A stretch of 64,000 nt of DNA, from positions 24,654,700 through 24,718,699 of the forward strand of contig CM050657.1 of assembly GCA_027574665.1 (NCBI GenBank), in the 5' to 3' direction. Position numbers and translations under genes: made by a program. The notes beneath the pieces are model-generated. The model was not told the origin of the DNA and ran no database searches. It saw nothing but the letters and a program-made list of their open reading frames with translations. Shown one piece after another: positions 1 through 13,379 of the stretch (position 1 is the first letter of the stretch; every line of letters begins with the position of its first letter). The DNA is from Rhynochetos jubatus. Lineage: Eukaryota > Chordata > Aves > Eurypygiformes > Rhynochetidae.

Positions 1-1787
1 GCTTGAGTTGTAAACTAAGGTCTGCCCTACAGGTTGTGATTTTTAAAGGTGATATGTCTATATCTGGGGTTATATTAAACTCTGAAGGAAAAAAAAAAAG
101 GGGGGGGTGGGAGGAGGATGCTTTGTGGAACCAGGTACTTCTAGCAGTTTTCTTCAAACCATGAATGCAGCTCCTATGTGTGGCTTCTGCACCTCATTTA
201 AAAGCAGGAGCATCTCTTGAATTGATTTTTTTGAATGATGGGTAGATCATTAGGGTGCTGTGGGGTCGTATATCGATTGAATGCTACCATTTCTCTGTTA
301 GCGTGTTGCGTTGCTTTCAGTTGAGGCAGTCATAGGGAAATAATAGCTGTTGCCCTTTTAATGCAAGAGATCACAAGGAGCTGCTTATTTGGATGGAGAG
401 CCTGTCTGAGTAGAGTCAAATAATACTGGCCACTAAGAAAGCCTAATTGAGAGACATCAACAGCTATTACCACAAGTAGGATTTTGGGTGTCGGTTGGTT
501 GTGGATGCTGTTGGTCCCAGTTGTTTGTCAACCGTGTTATTGGTGATAGCTTCCTGTGAGCTCCTTGCCGAAACACTCGCTGAGCTAAGGGGAGGTAGTA
601 TGTAAGGAACGGTCTGAAAATGGGTAACACGTAAGATTTCAGAGCATGTGTGTTCAGACTTCAGTATGAATTCAAGCTTGAGATTTTAGTTACTCTGGAA
701 TGCAAATCAAAATCCTTTCAGAATATGATGAATTATTTCTAAAAAGCTGGATTTTATACACCACTATTAAACTATCGTTAGGAAGCAATATATGCGAACC
801 CTGCAAATTGGATAATAAATCTTTCACGTTACCTTTTTGAAATACCCCATTGATTTATGTGGTTTAAGTGCAAGACCTCCATTCCATATTCACCCAGCGT
901 GTTGAAACAGGACCCTGTTGTTAGTGTATAACTCAAATATTCAGGACATGGAATGGCCTCTCGAGAGCTGTGGCAAGGTAGGGGTGAGCAAAACTTGTGA
1001 TAACTTAAGAATAATGAATATTGATACTGCAAGAAGTTACACAACAGTGGTGAAGTGAGTTTTGAAGGTCTGAAATGCATTGCTAGGAATAAGCTTGGAA
1101 GGCTAAAATTTAGAAATGGAGCTGTACGAGTCGGTACACAGTGGTCCTTGAGGACTTCTGTAACTCTGTAGGCATACAAACCTTGGCTTAGGGTTTGTCA
1201 GTTGAGAATAAGAAAGAAAGAATAGCTAAGCCTGTTTTTGTTCCAAAGAATGATGAAAAGATGGTTTTGTCTCACACAATCCCTGGATCACAGACATCAG
1301 GGAATCGATGTGATAACTTCAGGCAGGGCATGAGGTGTGTGCAGACTTGTATAGCTTGTATTTGCTTAAGTCTGTTTGTTCTGCAAATTTGAGGGACAGC
1401 TGTTTGTGCAGCACTTCCATTGTAAGTTCTGAAGTCACTACGGACCATATTTCTTTGACATAAGTGGAGTGCACTTTTCTAATTTCTCCAGTGTATTTTC
1501 AAGTGGAGAAGTAGCCAAGCTGTCATGATTAATCTTAAAAAGAAGAAAAAAAAGGAAATAGATGCCTAAGAACAAAATCCTAGGGCTCATAGACCACAGA
1601 TATTTACATAGTAACATGAGTGAATTTAAATCAGATCTAAAAAAACCCTGTTTAAATGAGAAGATTGTATTATCAAGAAATAAATTGTTTGCCATCGCAG
1701 AGGCCAGAGTAAAGCTGTGTGTAGTGTGTACTGACGTAGGACTTGGTTCAGAGGTTACACTGATGAAGACTTATTTTTTCATGTAGG
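1..1787. other. non-coding stretch, no gene seen
   Basis: A+T-rich unique-looking DNA. Open frames here, such as the minus-strand one at 829-1179, have no recognisable domain and no supporting splice sites or promoter. Apart from the homopurine tract near the left edge I see no repeat family, RNA gene or regulatory site that I can defend. Confidence 0.6.
84..107 (+). repeat. homopurine tract, A11 followed by G8
   Basis: A short purine lead-in (84-88) is followed by 11 A (89-99) and 8 G (100-107). A G-rich stretch continues to about 120 (TGGGAGGAGGATG). It is a simple low-complexity tract, likely to vary in length, with no sign of being the tail of a retroelement. Confidence 0.8.
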
Positions 1788-1985
1788 AACATGCAAGCCT
1801 TCTCACCCTGTGGTGAGACGTACAGATTTTCGAAAAAATACTGTTTGGCTCATGGTACTAATTATACACTCTGCCCTGGAGCAGTCCTGGACCACGACCC
1901 TGTCAAACCCGACACCATCACTGGAGTTGTTAACTACACCCTAGTGTTTGTCCAGAACTGGGATTACAGAGCTCCAGGGAGATAG
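1788..1985 (+). other. weak candidate terminal exon or short ORF followed by a polyadenylation signal
   Basis: A plus-strand frame stays open from the AG at 1785-1786 to a TAG at 1983-1985; the first ATG is at 1791, giving 64 residues. An AATAAA lies at 2003-2008, only about 20 bases after the stop. The central codons have many C or T third positions, and the peptide has two N-Y-T glycosylation-type sequons and several cysteines. The run before the AG is T-rich but short. I recognise no protein family. It could be a terminal exon, a fragment of a retroelement, or chance: ORFs of this size are expected many times in 64 kb. The short stop-to-AATAAA distance is unusual for a vertebrate gene and counts against a normal terminal exon. 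Confidence 0.15.
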
Positions 1986-4900
1986 CCCTTGCTCAGGTCT
2001 GAATAAAGCCTATTATTCTTTCTGGTAATCGCATGCACCTTCATTCAATTATGCTCTAAACTGGAATTTGCCTAGGTAACCTGTGACGAGGTTGCTCTGC
2101 TAAGTGCTAATTAGGGGAAATGGTGGTAATATGATGCAAGACTGTTGTGCCAACAGTATAGGATGATTCTTATTCCAAATGCTGCTTTCAGCTCATAAAT
2201 TTATAAAATGCCTTAATCTAATGTTGTCAAGCTATGTTTCCAGTGCTGAATATCCTAAATTGAGCAAAATCAGTAACTGATGTTTTTAATGTGGTACTTA
2301 GACTTGAAGTTCAGATTTCAGATGTGTTGATTTTTATGTTGTGTCTCATTATTTAACATCTCAGGTGGTGTGGTTTGTATGAAGGGTCATTTAGGGGCCT
2401 TTTTTGGAGGCAGAAGACCTGTGGATATGTTTATCTCATGTTAGAAGGGAGGAAAAAAAAGATTATAAATAGTTTCTGTGGCTTCTAGAGGGTTCCTTTT
2501 ATTTTAAGCTCAGTTTAGTGCAAGCTGTAGTGTTGTCATGTAATGTTTGACAATATCACTATTTCCTGCTGTCTCACTGAATGTTAAGAACAGCTTACAA
2601 ATGTGAACAGACTCCACAGAAAAACGAGGAATAGCATGTCCCAGGATGTGCTACTGCAGGGTGGTCATAGCACTTCTTAGAGTGTGTGGACTTAAAGTTT
2701 TTGGAGCAGATGTAGAACCTGTGAGGGAAAGCTGAATGTGAGTCTTGCGTCTTGACTGACCTAAATGTGGGTTGAGCAAAATTGACTTCTGGTTCTGTAA
2801 ATTTTTTACTTTGTTACTGTACTTCATTATGGATTCCTTTAGCGTATCTCTGGAGACGTCAAAGCACTGTATTTCGATTTTTCTGATACTCTGATGTCAT
2901 GTTTCTTATTGTCCCGCTGTATAGAAAATTCATCTAGTAACATGCATGTCGCTCCAAGTGCTTAAAATCTTGGGTTTTTTCCTAGTGAATTCACTATTTT
3001 TGAGAAATGTTTTTGCCCAGCTTGAGCCATGTTGGCAGATGTGGAAATCAGAAATTTAGAAAGCTATCATAAGCAAGACAAGGCAACTACAACACAAGAT
3101 ATTAATGCTTAAAAATGCATGTTGACAGCTCTGTGGGATGTCCCCCAAACCAGCACACTAGTGGACCTCCTCTGTGTTTATTTTACCTGTCAACAATACC
3201 TGATACATATAAACAAAATCCTATCACTGAAGATCAAGAAATACAGGTGGGACTCTGAGAAGGGTCTTGCTTATTTTGAGATCATGGGCAATCTTTCTTT
3301 TTATCCTTTCTGCCACCTTGGAACTTTTATGTTACAGGTCGGGGGCAGAGGATAAACAATCTTAAATATCAAACCCTTGAGGATATTCAAACCTATAGCA
3401 TGTTGAGCCTCATTTTAGATATCTTAATCACACTTAAAAATGCAGTGAACAGAAAAGAACATGGAAGAAACAGTTTGTTCCTGAACATGGTTCTTCACAG
3501 TATACACTGGATGTAAGTTATGTCACATCATAAAACCAGGTGATGCTAGGTGTTGGTTCAGGAAACTCACTGAAGGTGGTTGAACTGCTCAGCTACGGAG
3601 GAAAGCACACCTTGACGAATTTTCTGTGAGCTGTGGGCAATCAGCTGTTACACCGATGGGTTCTGGAGCTTTATGTTCATAGAAAATGTAACTGGAACAC
3701 CTTTCCAGGGTTAATTTGGATTTGTACAGAACAAGATTTGATAGCTGGAACCACAATGAAGGTTCTTGTCTGTCTCTTCCTTATATAGTTCATATTTAGT
3801 TAAGACATGTAGGACACGAATTGAGATGTGCTTCAAGGTACGTCAGTCTAGATCGTCTGTTTTCTTGCTCTTGATTGCAAGTTAGGTTTTCTATTTTCTC
3901 AGCCTCCTACCCTGATTATACCCACAGGGAATGTGAAACTATTTACCTCTTTGATTTTATTGTTGTTTGTATCATCTCATAATGTGTTTAGCTGATGCTG
4001 ATTTGTTTGTCCTTTTGTCTGAGTGGTCCGCTGGTTCAACATTCTCCACATCTGCTAGTCTGGCTGTTCAGCCAGTGATAGGTAAAATTGATGAGCTAGC
4101 TAGTTCCTCTTATTTCATCTCTGACATATCCAGGTCAAGTTGCCCTGTAGAACAGACTGTTTTCAACTATTCCTTCAGCCAGTGAGAGAGCCGAGGTGTC
4201 AAAAATTGTCTTAAAGGGACTTTCTGCTTTTATTTCTAGAATCCAATAGATTTGGAATTTACTTTTCAGCTGACAGAATGGTTGATTTCATCTTGGTGTC
4301 TTTTAGGAAAGAGAAGGGTAAAATTACACAGTGTAGATGGTTGTGAAAAATGTTGAAAAATTTGAAGAGCTAAATCCATTTTTGGAGTTGCTTGATAATT
4401 AATTGCTGATAAAATAAACTGTTAGAAGAAGCAATACCCCATTATGGGAATTTAAGGTGTATAAACTCTTGATTAAGAGTGAACTCATCTTCCTTGTTCT
4501 CAAAACTGGTGCTAGAATCAGTTAATATCTTCAATTGAATCAGCTGAGAAAGAGGAAGAGCCCTCATCTTAAAATCCTAAAGGAAAGTCTCAGCAATGTG
4601 GAAGATGATGGTGATGACTTGATGACTTTTTCATTCAGTTGTAACTTACTCTTTGTATCCATATATACACCCTAAATGGTTTGACATCTCTAAGTAGCTT
4701 TGAGTAAACTACTTATTCTGTTAGATTAATTCAAACTATCAGGGCTTATCAAATGAAAACTTGGATGCCTCTAAGGGAATCTTTCAGCAATGCGCAAAGC
4801 TGGATTTATTAATTTGCCTTTTTTTAGGCAAATTAGTGACTATACTAATCTATTAGGATCTGAGTGAGGTATTGAAATCACAAAAGTATGATTCTGCTTA

Positions 4901-6732
4901 CAAGAAAAGTTTCCTAAATGATGTTGCTAACTTTTCAGATCTACTGAGAATGATAGTGTATCACGTTTATTGTTGAGTTGGAGTCGCGTAAAGAATGTCA
5001 CACCGTTGCAGCAATAGTAATGTAACGTGGTAGTACAGTGAAGGCTGATGTCTGAAGTTAGATGCAAATCTGCACAGCAGCAGAGCAATACTGAAATGTA
5101 CTTGCACGTACCCTTTTTGCATAAAAGTAGTACTTCAAATCCGTCTGATTGCCTTTGGTTTAATTCAACCATTAGTGTAGTTGTCTGTAGGTTGTACAAA
5201 CACTGGAGAGCCCTGGTGTTACTAACTTCAACTGTAGAGAGGTCTGAGTGGGTCTGTGGTACTCTGCACTGGAGCAGAAGTTCTAACGATGCAGCCTAGT
5301 GCTGATCTGGACTAGCTGCTCGTACTTAGGGACAGTGTGTGTACTTCCCCTAAGAGGCAACATAAGCATTGCAAGGTCATATTTGAAGCCATTATTGAAA
5401 AATAATGTAAACGTAACACAGAGCACACAAATGTGATGTGCTTTACTCTTGGGCTGGATATGCAAACATGAAGGAAACTTTACTCATTTAAAGTAACCTT
5501 TTTACAGTGAAATATTTCAGCGTATTCTCAAAATTATGCTTTGGAACCTGCATCTGTCACTAGCACAAGAAGCAGCATAACTTAAGCCATGCCACATGCA
5601 TGTGGAGCTAAGCATTCAAGTTCTGCAGATGGTTGATGCAAAAAAGCAGCATTTCTGGACAAAGAATTCTCACAAAGACATTGAACTATGTTTCAGCCTG
5701 AAGAAACCTGTAGACACTGTGCTAAAACTATTGCCGTATTTTTTATTCTAGTACGTCATGCACTTAACTGAAACAAGATACAAACAGACCATTTAGTTGA
5801 TACGACAACATAATGATTGCTTTAAAATTGTTGTCCAGGGGGACTAAAGGCTTCCTCTTTGTGTTGTTATTCTGTGTTATCCATGAAAGGATCCCTCCAA
5901 GGAAGAGGGATCTTCAGTCAAGGAAGAAAGAACTTTATAAAATCTTACACAAGAAAACATAACAGCCAGCAACAGTCAGAAAGGACATGATAGGTACAAG
6001 AAAGGGGCCATGATTAATACTGAGTTCTCCATTCCACTCATCTGATACAAGGACGCACTCGAGTCAGACGGGAGTGAGGTGAAGAAGATCCTATGGTCAT
6101 TGTTAGGCTAGCCTTGTCTTATCAAACTATATTCATATGAATATTCCCAGGCAGCTCTTCAGTTTTGTTTAAAATTCCTTTACTCTCACTGTTAGGATAA
6201 CCATTTCTGCATTCTGTTTCACCACTAAAATATGAAAAAGACATATGTCCAGACCCTTCTGTTTCATAATAACTTGTTTGTTTCTCTGTAAGACTGTAAC
6301 AGGCCTTTGTCAAATACTTCATGGATTTATACAAATAACCTTTAAATCCTGTGCCGTAAGAAATCTAGCTGAAGTGTTTCTCCTTCAAAGTCCATTAATC
6401 AAATTGAGTTAAATTTTGTCTATTGACACACCTTATTCAGTTCTGGCAAAATTTTCTCACAGTCCTCTTTTTGATTATCAACAAGCAAAATCTACCTGCA
6501 AAACTATCATCCAAATCCTTATTTTACTGGTTGTTTCTCTTGTAGATAGTAACAAAAGATGGGAACCTGCGTGCTGAACAGCCCTCTCAACCTTTGTTTT
6601 ATAACAAACCTTCCTAGGTTGGTTTTGATAGATAGCAGCAGAGGGAAGGGAAGAGCTGAAGAGCTTTTGAGGTTTGCGCCTGCTGTGATTGAAGTCTTGT
6701 GATGATAGGTGTGTATGTCTTGTATATAGTAC
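1986..6732. other. non-coding stretch, no gene seen
   Basis: Unique-looking A+T-rich DNA. The only structure I can point to is the perfect short inverted repeat at 4810-4835. Open frames at 3119-3355, 3967-4185, 4927-5299 and 6122-6334 show no domain or convincing paired splice sites. Confidence 0.55.
4810..4835. repeat. perfect 10-bp inverted repeat with a 6-T loop
   Basis: The left arm TAATTTGCCT (4810-4819) and right arm AGGCAAATTA (4826-4835) are exact reverse complements around six T. As DNA or RNA it could form a 10-bp hairpin. No longer terminal repeats or target-site duplication surround it, so it is not shown to be a transposon end, and a 10-bp stem can arise by chance in 64 kb. Confidence 0.7.
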
Positions 6733-6912
6733 TTATCTTTCCCAGCAATGCGAAGGAACACCGGTTCTATCCCACTGACATCAGGCAAATAGCCAAATTT
6801 TTCTGTATGCGGAGGGAAGTTGCTGATAAAGATGCATTGCTTTAAATATGCTGTTGGAAGCGGAGTGTTGTGCTGCCTGTGGAATGTAGTAATGTCAATG
6901 AGTAGTTGAAAC
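6733..6912 (-). CDS. candidate internal coding exon, protein family not recognised
   Basis: On the minus strand a T-rich tract ending TTACTTACATTTTAG forms a good splice acceptor, with the exon starting at 6912. The frame is open with a coding-like codon mix, and its 59 whole codons include the segments CIFISNFPPHTEKFGYLPDV and SGIEPVFLRIAGKD. A possible donor (AA, then GTACTA) would end the exon at 6733. That gives 180 nt with the same phase at both ends, so it could be included or skipped without a frameshift. Beyond the donor the frame stays open to 6519 but becomes less protein-like. The donor is weak, being GTACTA rather than GTAAGT. I do not recognise the protein and found no partner exons nearby. 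It could be a real exon, an exon of a decayed gene, or chance. It is the most convincing coding signal in the window. Confidence 0.35.
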
Positions 6913-9900
6913 CTAAAATGTAAGTAATACATAAGTAATTTTTGCATTGCTGAAAATTGCCTTTATAATTATTATTGCCGTTATTTAGCTTTGTCTTAAG
7001 TAACTAGTACTGTCACTTTCAGCTGATGTTTTGCTGAACTATGATCATGCTGGTGGTTTGCAGAACGAGCATTGAGAGATCTGTGAAATGCAACTGAAAA
7101 TATCAAACCTGCTATACAAAAGGTTTGCAACACATTTTTTTTCAAATGTCCATTTGCCAGCTCCAGTATTATTGAATTTGAAATACTGGCTTTTCCTTGC
7201 CTGTTCTAATCTAAAATCTTACATTTTATTTTTATTAAGCAGATCATGTTATGTTGTAAATTGTGACACGTACAAAGTCCTTTTGCTTCTGGTTCTTAGT
7301 TTTTGTTAAAATTCCTCCCCAGGTTAAGAACTGATAATATGCTTGATAATGCTTTGGAAAAAAGGAATGAAAACTAAAATGCAGCTCCAACATGTTACTG
7401 TACGCTTCAGCTTTGAAATGGATGTGGGAAGAAGTGAAGACTATCAAAATTTGTGAAAATTTTGTTCTATGTATTAGAACTAAATACAGTCTTTATAGGG
7501 CTAATTGTTGCAACAATTAAGCATATAAGTATTGTTGATATTTAATGGCGAAAAAAAAAGCAACAAGTGAAGTATTCAATTCCTGAGTATGTCTGGTAGA
7601 GCTGTAACAGGCTTCAGCAGCTCTTCTGCAGCTACAATGTGTGTTCCAAAATATTTCACTTTCAGCATTAAGAGATTGCTATTAAGAGAGCTTGCCAGTT
7701 CTTATATTTGCTTATTATTTTAAAGATAAGTAGAGAAAGTGAGAAATCTTGACATACATCTCTAGAAGCTGAAGAGAATTAGTCTAAAGCCAAAATAAGT
7801 TTCCTTGGTTTTTGCCTTTAGATATCTGCTTTTAAGTATCATTCCTTGACATTAGTATGCTAAAAGCGAATGCAGTCGTCACGTAATAAACAAACACAAG
7901 AATTTTGAGGGTAAGTGGAGAGTATATTGCATTTGCAGTGTCAGCTTGAGATGCAACTTGTGATATTTTTTCATTAGTATTTTAGAACTTCATTCTATCT
8001 TTTCTAGTGAAAAATACATGAAATCTTAATATTTGCTGCCTCATCACCTTGCTGGTACTGTGATGTGAAATTAATGTTTAGCACTTAGGAGTTGCTTAGT
8101 TCTCATCTTGGTCAGTTAAGGGTGATTTAATAAGCTAGCCTAACTCTCAATGCATAGCATATCTGTGCCTGTGAAGCTCCTATTAAACTGAAATAATTTG
8201 GGGTTCTACTAATCTTTCAAAGAAGGTCAGTCAGTCTTGTGGAATATTGTAGGGCAGATCTGATCCATGGTCTATTGCAGCAAATTTGAAGAAATACAGC
8301 TATTGTGCTGTGCTTTGCCTCAAACCCTGGGAGGAGTTTGCTGAAGAACTCCTGTTTGCTGTACTCATCTTCTCCACTTTCTTACCAGGAGCACACCCTT
8401 CAGAGGTGTCATCCTTCAAACCTTTAGTAAGAAAACAGTCCTATTGAGTTAGTTCACCGAGGCACATAAGATATTAAATTCTGAGCATACATATTGGCCT
8501 CTTCCTTCTTAGTGAGTTCCTTGTAGACAGGTATCAAACAGTGGTTTTACCTCTGCGATAGTACAGACAGAGCCACACAGTATTTGCACCAAATGTAGAC
8601 AGTGAATAGCTCATAGTAAAATCACTTAAATACTTGCGATATTGAACATTAATGATACACATTTCCAATTAAAACAGTTGCATCTGGTAAGGAAAACTCC
8701 TGTTTGGTTTTATTGCCTGCAGTCTATCTTCTTAATCAAAACGGCTGAAATCCTTAATCAGTCTGCCTGTAACTACATAGTTCGTTATTAGACTGATTTC
8801 TGATTCTCTTCTGTCATGCTCTTAATTATTGTAGAATTTAAGAAACTATCAACAGTTTGTTTAACTGATGTTAGCTCATTCTCAAGTAAGTTAGAGTCGT
8901 CTTAAAGAATGAGATGAGAAATACTCAGCTTTGTATGTGTGACTGCGTTCGATACAGTTGTGAAGTCTTGCTTCATGTGGGAGATGATAGGACTCCCATC
9001 AAGTGTTGGGTACGACAGCAGTAGGGTTTCTCTCACTTGCTGAGTCTGGGTAAATGCAGTGGAACGATAATCTAATTTGCACCCACCTGCATCGTCTACT
9101 GTGGCTTAATTTTTTTGTTTGAGTGAGAACAGTTTCATCATTCCACCCGGGTCAGTCGGTCCTTGGCACTAGTGTGGCTGGCATCCTGAAAAGCTTGCCT
9201 TCCCGTGTGCCAAGAGGAATGCAGGGGCTAACAGCACTCAGCTCTGCGGTACCCTCTGGAGACAAGTGGGACAAGGAGCTTTGGGGAGAACGGGACAGCA
9301 TAGGAAGAACTGAAATCTGTTATTCTTTTTCATCTCGAATTTTTGTTTTTAATATTTTTCATAATTTTTTGACTAGAATCTCGGAATTTGTGAGATTTCT
9401 CAAGATTGCTAAAGCCTTGTTTTCTAACCATTTCATGTAAGTAGGTGTCTGTTACGAGCCATGGTTAAGATAAGGCTTTTGCCATCCGAAGTCCATTGAA
9501 ATTTAATTGATTTAATTCTGTCATCTCTGTTTGCTCACCACAATTAGCCATGTTCTTCCTTACCGAAAATGCATAAACATGCATTGCAAAACTTTGACAA
9601 AATACCTGGTTTTGAAGAGCCGGTGCACAACTCTGCTGGGGGCACACTTCTGCAGAGTCAAAGACCAAGTTAGACCCGACTTAGCAATTTTCCGGTAACA
9701 TTTCAGCTCCTTGTTTGCACAGATATTTCCCCACTGGGCAGCACTGATGTGCCAGGATCCACGGTGACAGCTTTGTAAGGTAAGCAGGTATCCAAACCAA
9801 TGACGAGCCGCCAAAGCATGTTTTAAAATCATGGGTTTGTTTTCTTGGCTAAAGTTGAAATCAGAACCTGTTAGTTAGCTTCTTACTGTAGAAGAAGTCA

Positions 9901-12900
9901 CATGAAACTTTGGCACCAAAATTGCTTTTTGGGAGTGTGTGAAGATCAGCAGGCAGCCTGCGGTGTGGGGTTAGTGCTGGGAAGCCGAGCCGGAGCTGGC
10001 AGCCTGTCTGGAGCGCGGTGGAAGAGCGTGCCTCGGGCTGCTCTAATTTGGCAACAGCTTCTTCTCTGTCGTCTTGGAAAAGCTGTGTGTGGCCTCACAT
10101 ACATAAAGGAGATTTAGGTTTTGTCACCTCTGTATTCAGACTCCTTATCCAATGTTATTAACACCCTTAGAATTGATAGTTTGGTCTAATTGCTCCCTGC
10201 TCTCTGTAATACATACACACACTTGGAACTGTTTCAGTGCCGAGTCTTAGCACGTGTGCCTCCGGCTGCCTGCTCTTGAAGCCCTTTACTCTATCAAGGT
10301 GTCGGGTGAATTTCTGCACTTGTGACTAATGTGTAAGGTGGAGAAGGGTCCAGTAATATTTAGAGAAGTAATTAAATCCCTGGATAGGTTGTAATTTTTT
10401 TGAGTAATTGCCAAGAAGTCACCTTCCACTTTGAAACGAAGGCTGTGTGTTGCGTGCGCTCTGCAGCCGCCTTCACCAGGGAAGGGCATACGTGCCTGGC
10501 TGCTTTCTTACATGTTGTCTTTGTGTGTCTCTGTCTACAGAAGGATTTCTTTGCTTGAAAGTATGGCAGAGCTGCTCAAAGGCAGGAGACTACTCAGAAT
10601 GATCCTTCTGTACTGTAGATAAACCTAATGTCTGAGAAGCATAACAACATATTTTTAAAAAAAATTCCACAAAACCAGATTTGAACTGATTTCTTAGTTT
10701 ATATTACAAGACAAAAATATTTTGCAGTATCTCTTTTCCCCTACTATTTCTCTTCCCATGTCTCTGGGATATGCATTATATTGTTTTATAGCTTTGCTTC
10801 TCCGCAGTGATGTTGAGCATCTTTGTTTTCACAGCTGGAATAGAATCTGGTGTGCTGCATGTCTAACCTAGTACTTTATTCATGTAGCGTATTTCACACC
10901 TTCACCCGTCATCCAGCTGCTTCAGCCTGAAGGAGTTAAATAGTTCACACATTCAATAAAAGGTACCTGCAAAACCAAGGCAAACACTAAATAAATGTTT
11001 TGCCAGAAATGCTGCTCAAAATAGGAAAAAAAATCTTAATTTGTATTGTGTCAGAACCTATTTCAGTGCAGATTTGTTTAAATGACAGATAAATTAGTTG
11101 TGATTTAGTCTGTAATCCTGTTCTGGTCTCTGGAGAACATTAATCAAAACAATTTTGAAGACACTATTTAAGGAACTGTAGAATTTTTAACAAACGATGT
11201 GAATGTAGAAAAAAAGATTGACGTTCCCACTGTAAGGGAGCAGTATTTTTGTGCAGCAACAGTTATGCAGGCAAATACAAACATGTAAGTTAAGAATACT
11301 CCCACCCACCTCCAGAATCAAAAGAAACATGATATTCCTTCAAGAGAATACTGGATTGTTGCTGTCAGTTGTAGCCTCTTTTGATTTTTTTTAAAATTCC
11401 CCAAGAGTAATTGAAAAAGCACTTGATTTCTCAGAAAATGAAAAAAATTGCACTTGGTAATTGTGTACCTGCACCTCTTACGGGCTGTTACAGCTACCCC
11501 TTTGCAGAGGGCGCAATTCAGTTCACTTTTCTAATTAGTTGGGGTGCTGTTGCTGCTGTCATCTTCCTCTGTTTCCTGTGCAAATCATCAGAAACACTCG
11601 TGATGTCTTGAAAAAGTAGCACCACTCAAATAATGACTTAATTTAAGAAACAGTGGAATTGGCAGACAAAGTGCTGATGTGACACGGATCTTGTTTACCC
11701 CTGTCAGATCATGGTTTACCCTACAGCATTTGTTTTAACTGGTTTGCTGTCCATGCCAAATACCACACTGTGGCACTGACAAAATAATGCGAGTTTCCTT
11801 TGCAGGGTAACTGGATCTGTGCTCAGGTGTCAGAGCATTTGGAACCAGATGAACGAGAGTGCGATGCTTTTACTTACTGGAAGGGGCCTCATGCCTTCTC
11901 TTTAGGCTGAAGAGATGAGTAAATGATGCTGCCTTTCACATCCGAGCCCACAGTGAATAGATCCCTGTGTTAAAATTGCACACTTCAATGATGCATCATC
12001 TGCATAGTAATTTCACAAATGTTAATGTCCACATTACTCATGTTTACAGTTCTTTTTTAATTGGACATTTGGAGGAAAATTTATTTGATAGTTCTCCTTG
12101 TGTTATAGCTTTAACTTCCAACAACAAGCACAGTCTTGGCCAGAACATGTTAAGGTATCTTGCCTCTTTAAAAATAAGCTGTACAAGGATAATGAAGTGT
12201 CTAATTATCATTTGTGGTTACAAACTAATTCTCAAATACAGAATATACCTCCCACATAATTACTGAGATCAAACTGTTATTTTTAAATCATTAATCCCAT
12301 TTAACTGGGATGGCTTCTAAAAGTAACCTGTGTTTTGGCACTACAGGAGGCGAAGTGTGCTCATGTTTTATTGGGGTTTTTTGGATTTGCTATGAACAAG
12401 AAATCCTTTTTTTCTTTTTTTGAGATATTGTCCATGAGTATGTCTAACCTGAAAATCAGTGTTACACTTGAAGTTTGTGCAAACATACTTCTGAAGTCTG
12501 TTTTACAAGAAAACACTGAGAGAAACAAAAAGAAACAGTGAAATACTTTCTTTAGGGTCCACTGCATAGGTAGCTAGACAGTAATAGCTGTGTGCTTGGG
12601 CTATTGTTAGATGAGGGTGGTGGTTGCTCAACATGTCCATATTTTTAATTCTAAGATACATCAGTACATCAGACCTACCATTTCTTCCCCACTTATTTTG
12701 TTTTGGTTTTGTGTTTATCTTTTATATTTCTTCTTATTTACCGTTTGTAGGTTTAATTTCTTGTGTGATGATGGTCCAGGTCAGGGAGTAATACTCTCAG
12801 TAGCCAAAGTAATAAGCTCCAGATCCCTGCAGGTAGCTGAAAATTGTTCTGCAGTGTATTGATGTTCTATTCATTCTCCCCCGTTAATGTATCTTGAGTC

Positions 12901-13379
12901 TGTCCTTGGCTTGCTTGGCATTTCTTTTTGACACCTCAAAAGAATTTTAAAAGGGATTCTGCATTCAAGATACTATTCTTCTCTTCTGTGTCTTTTCCTT
13001 CGCGCCACTAGTCTGTGAAATACGGAAAGTAAACATATTCTGGCCATCTAAAGTAAGCCAGTTGTGCCTTCACTTTGTGAGGTGTGGCAGTAAAACACAG
13101 CTTCATAAGTACTCTTCCAAGTGAGTCGGGAATAGCTTGATACCAACGGCTGAACTCCAGCTCCAAGATGAAGGGAAGGAAATGCATGATCATATAATCT
13201 TGATATATTGGCTATTGTGGAATAATTTTTGGCTTAGTCTGAAAGATTTTTTTTTTTTTAAGCTGAAAAACTTGTGGGGTTCAGAAGCTCAGTGCTTTCT
13301 GATTGATGTGAGATAACAAATCCTCCTGGTTTAATGCCCTTTTCAAGTTGTATACGCCCTGTGTAAGTAGATAATCTTG
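6913..13379. other. non-coding stretch, no gene seen
   Basis: A+T-rich unique-looking DNA with homopolymer patches. Open frames at 9123-9440, 9560-9832, 11411-11611 (a hydrophobic peptide with no family resemblance), 11967-12266 and 12335-12567 lack domain matches and paired splice sites. I treat them as chance. Confidence 0.55.

Noticed and set aside
3992-4081. A possible 90-nt plus-strand exon bounded by TTTAG and GTAAAA with an open frame.
   Set aside because: Both splice signals are only moderate, the frame also stays open beyond the donor, and the peptide has no recognisable family. AG...GT pairs this close occur often by chance.
5890-5912. An 8-bp inverted repeat, GATCCCTC / GAGGGATC, with a 7-base spacer.
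   Set aside because: A perfect stem of this size is expected by chance in 64 kb, and there is no associated element.
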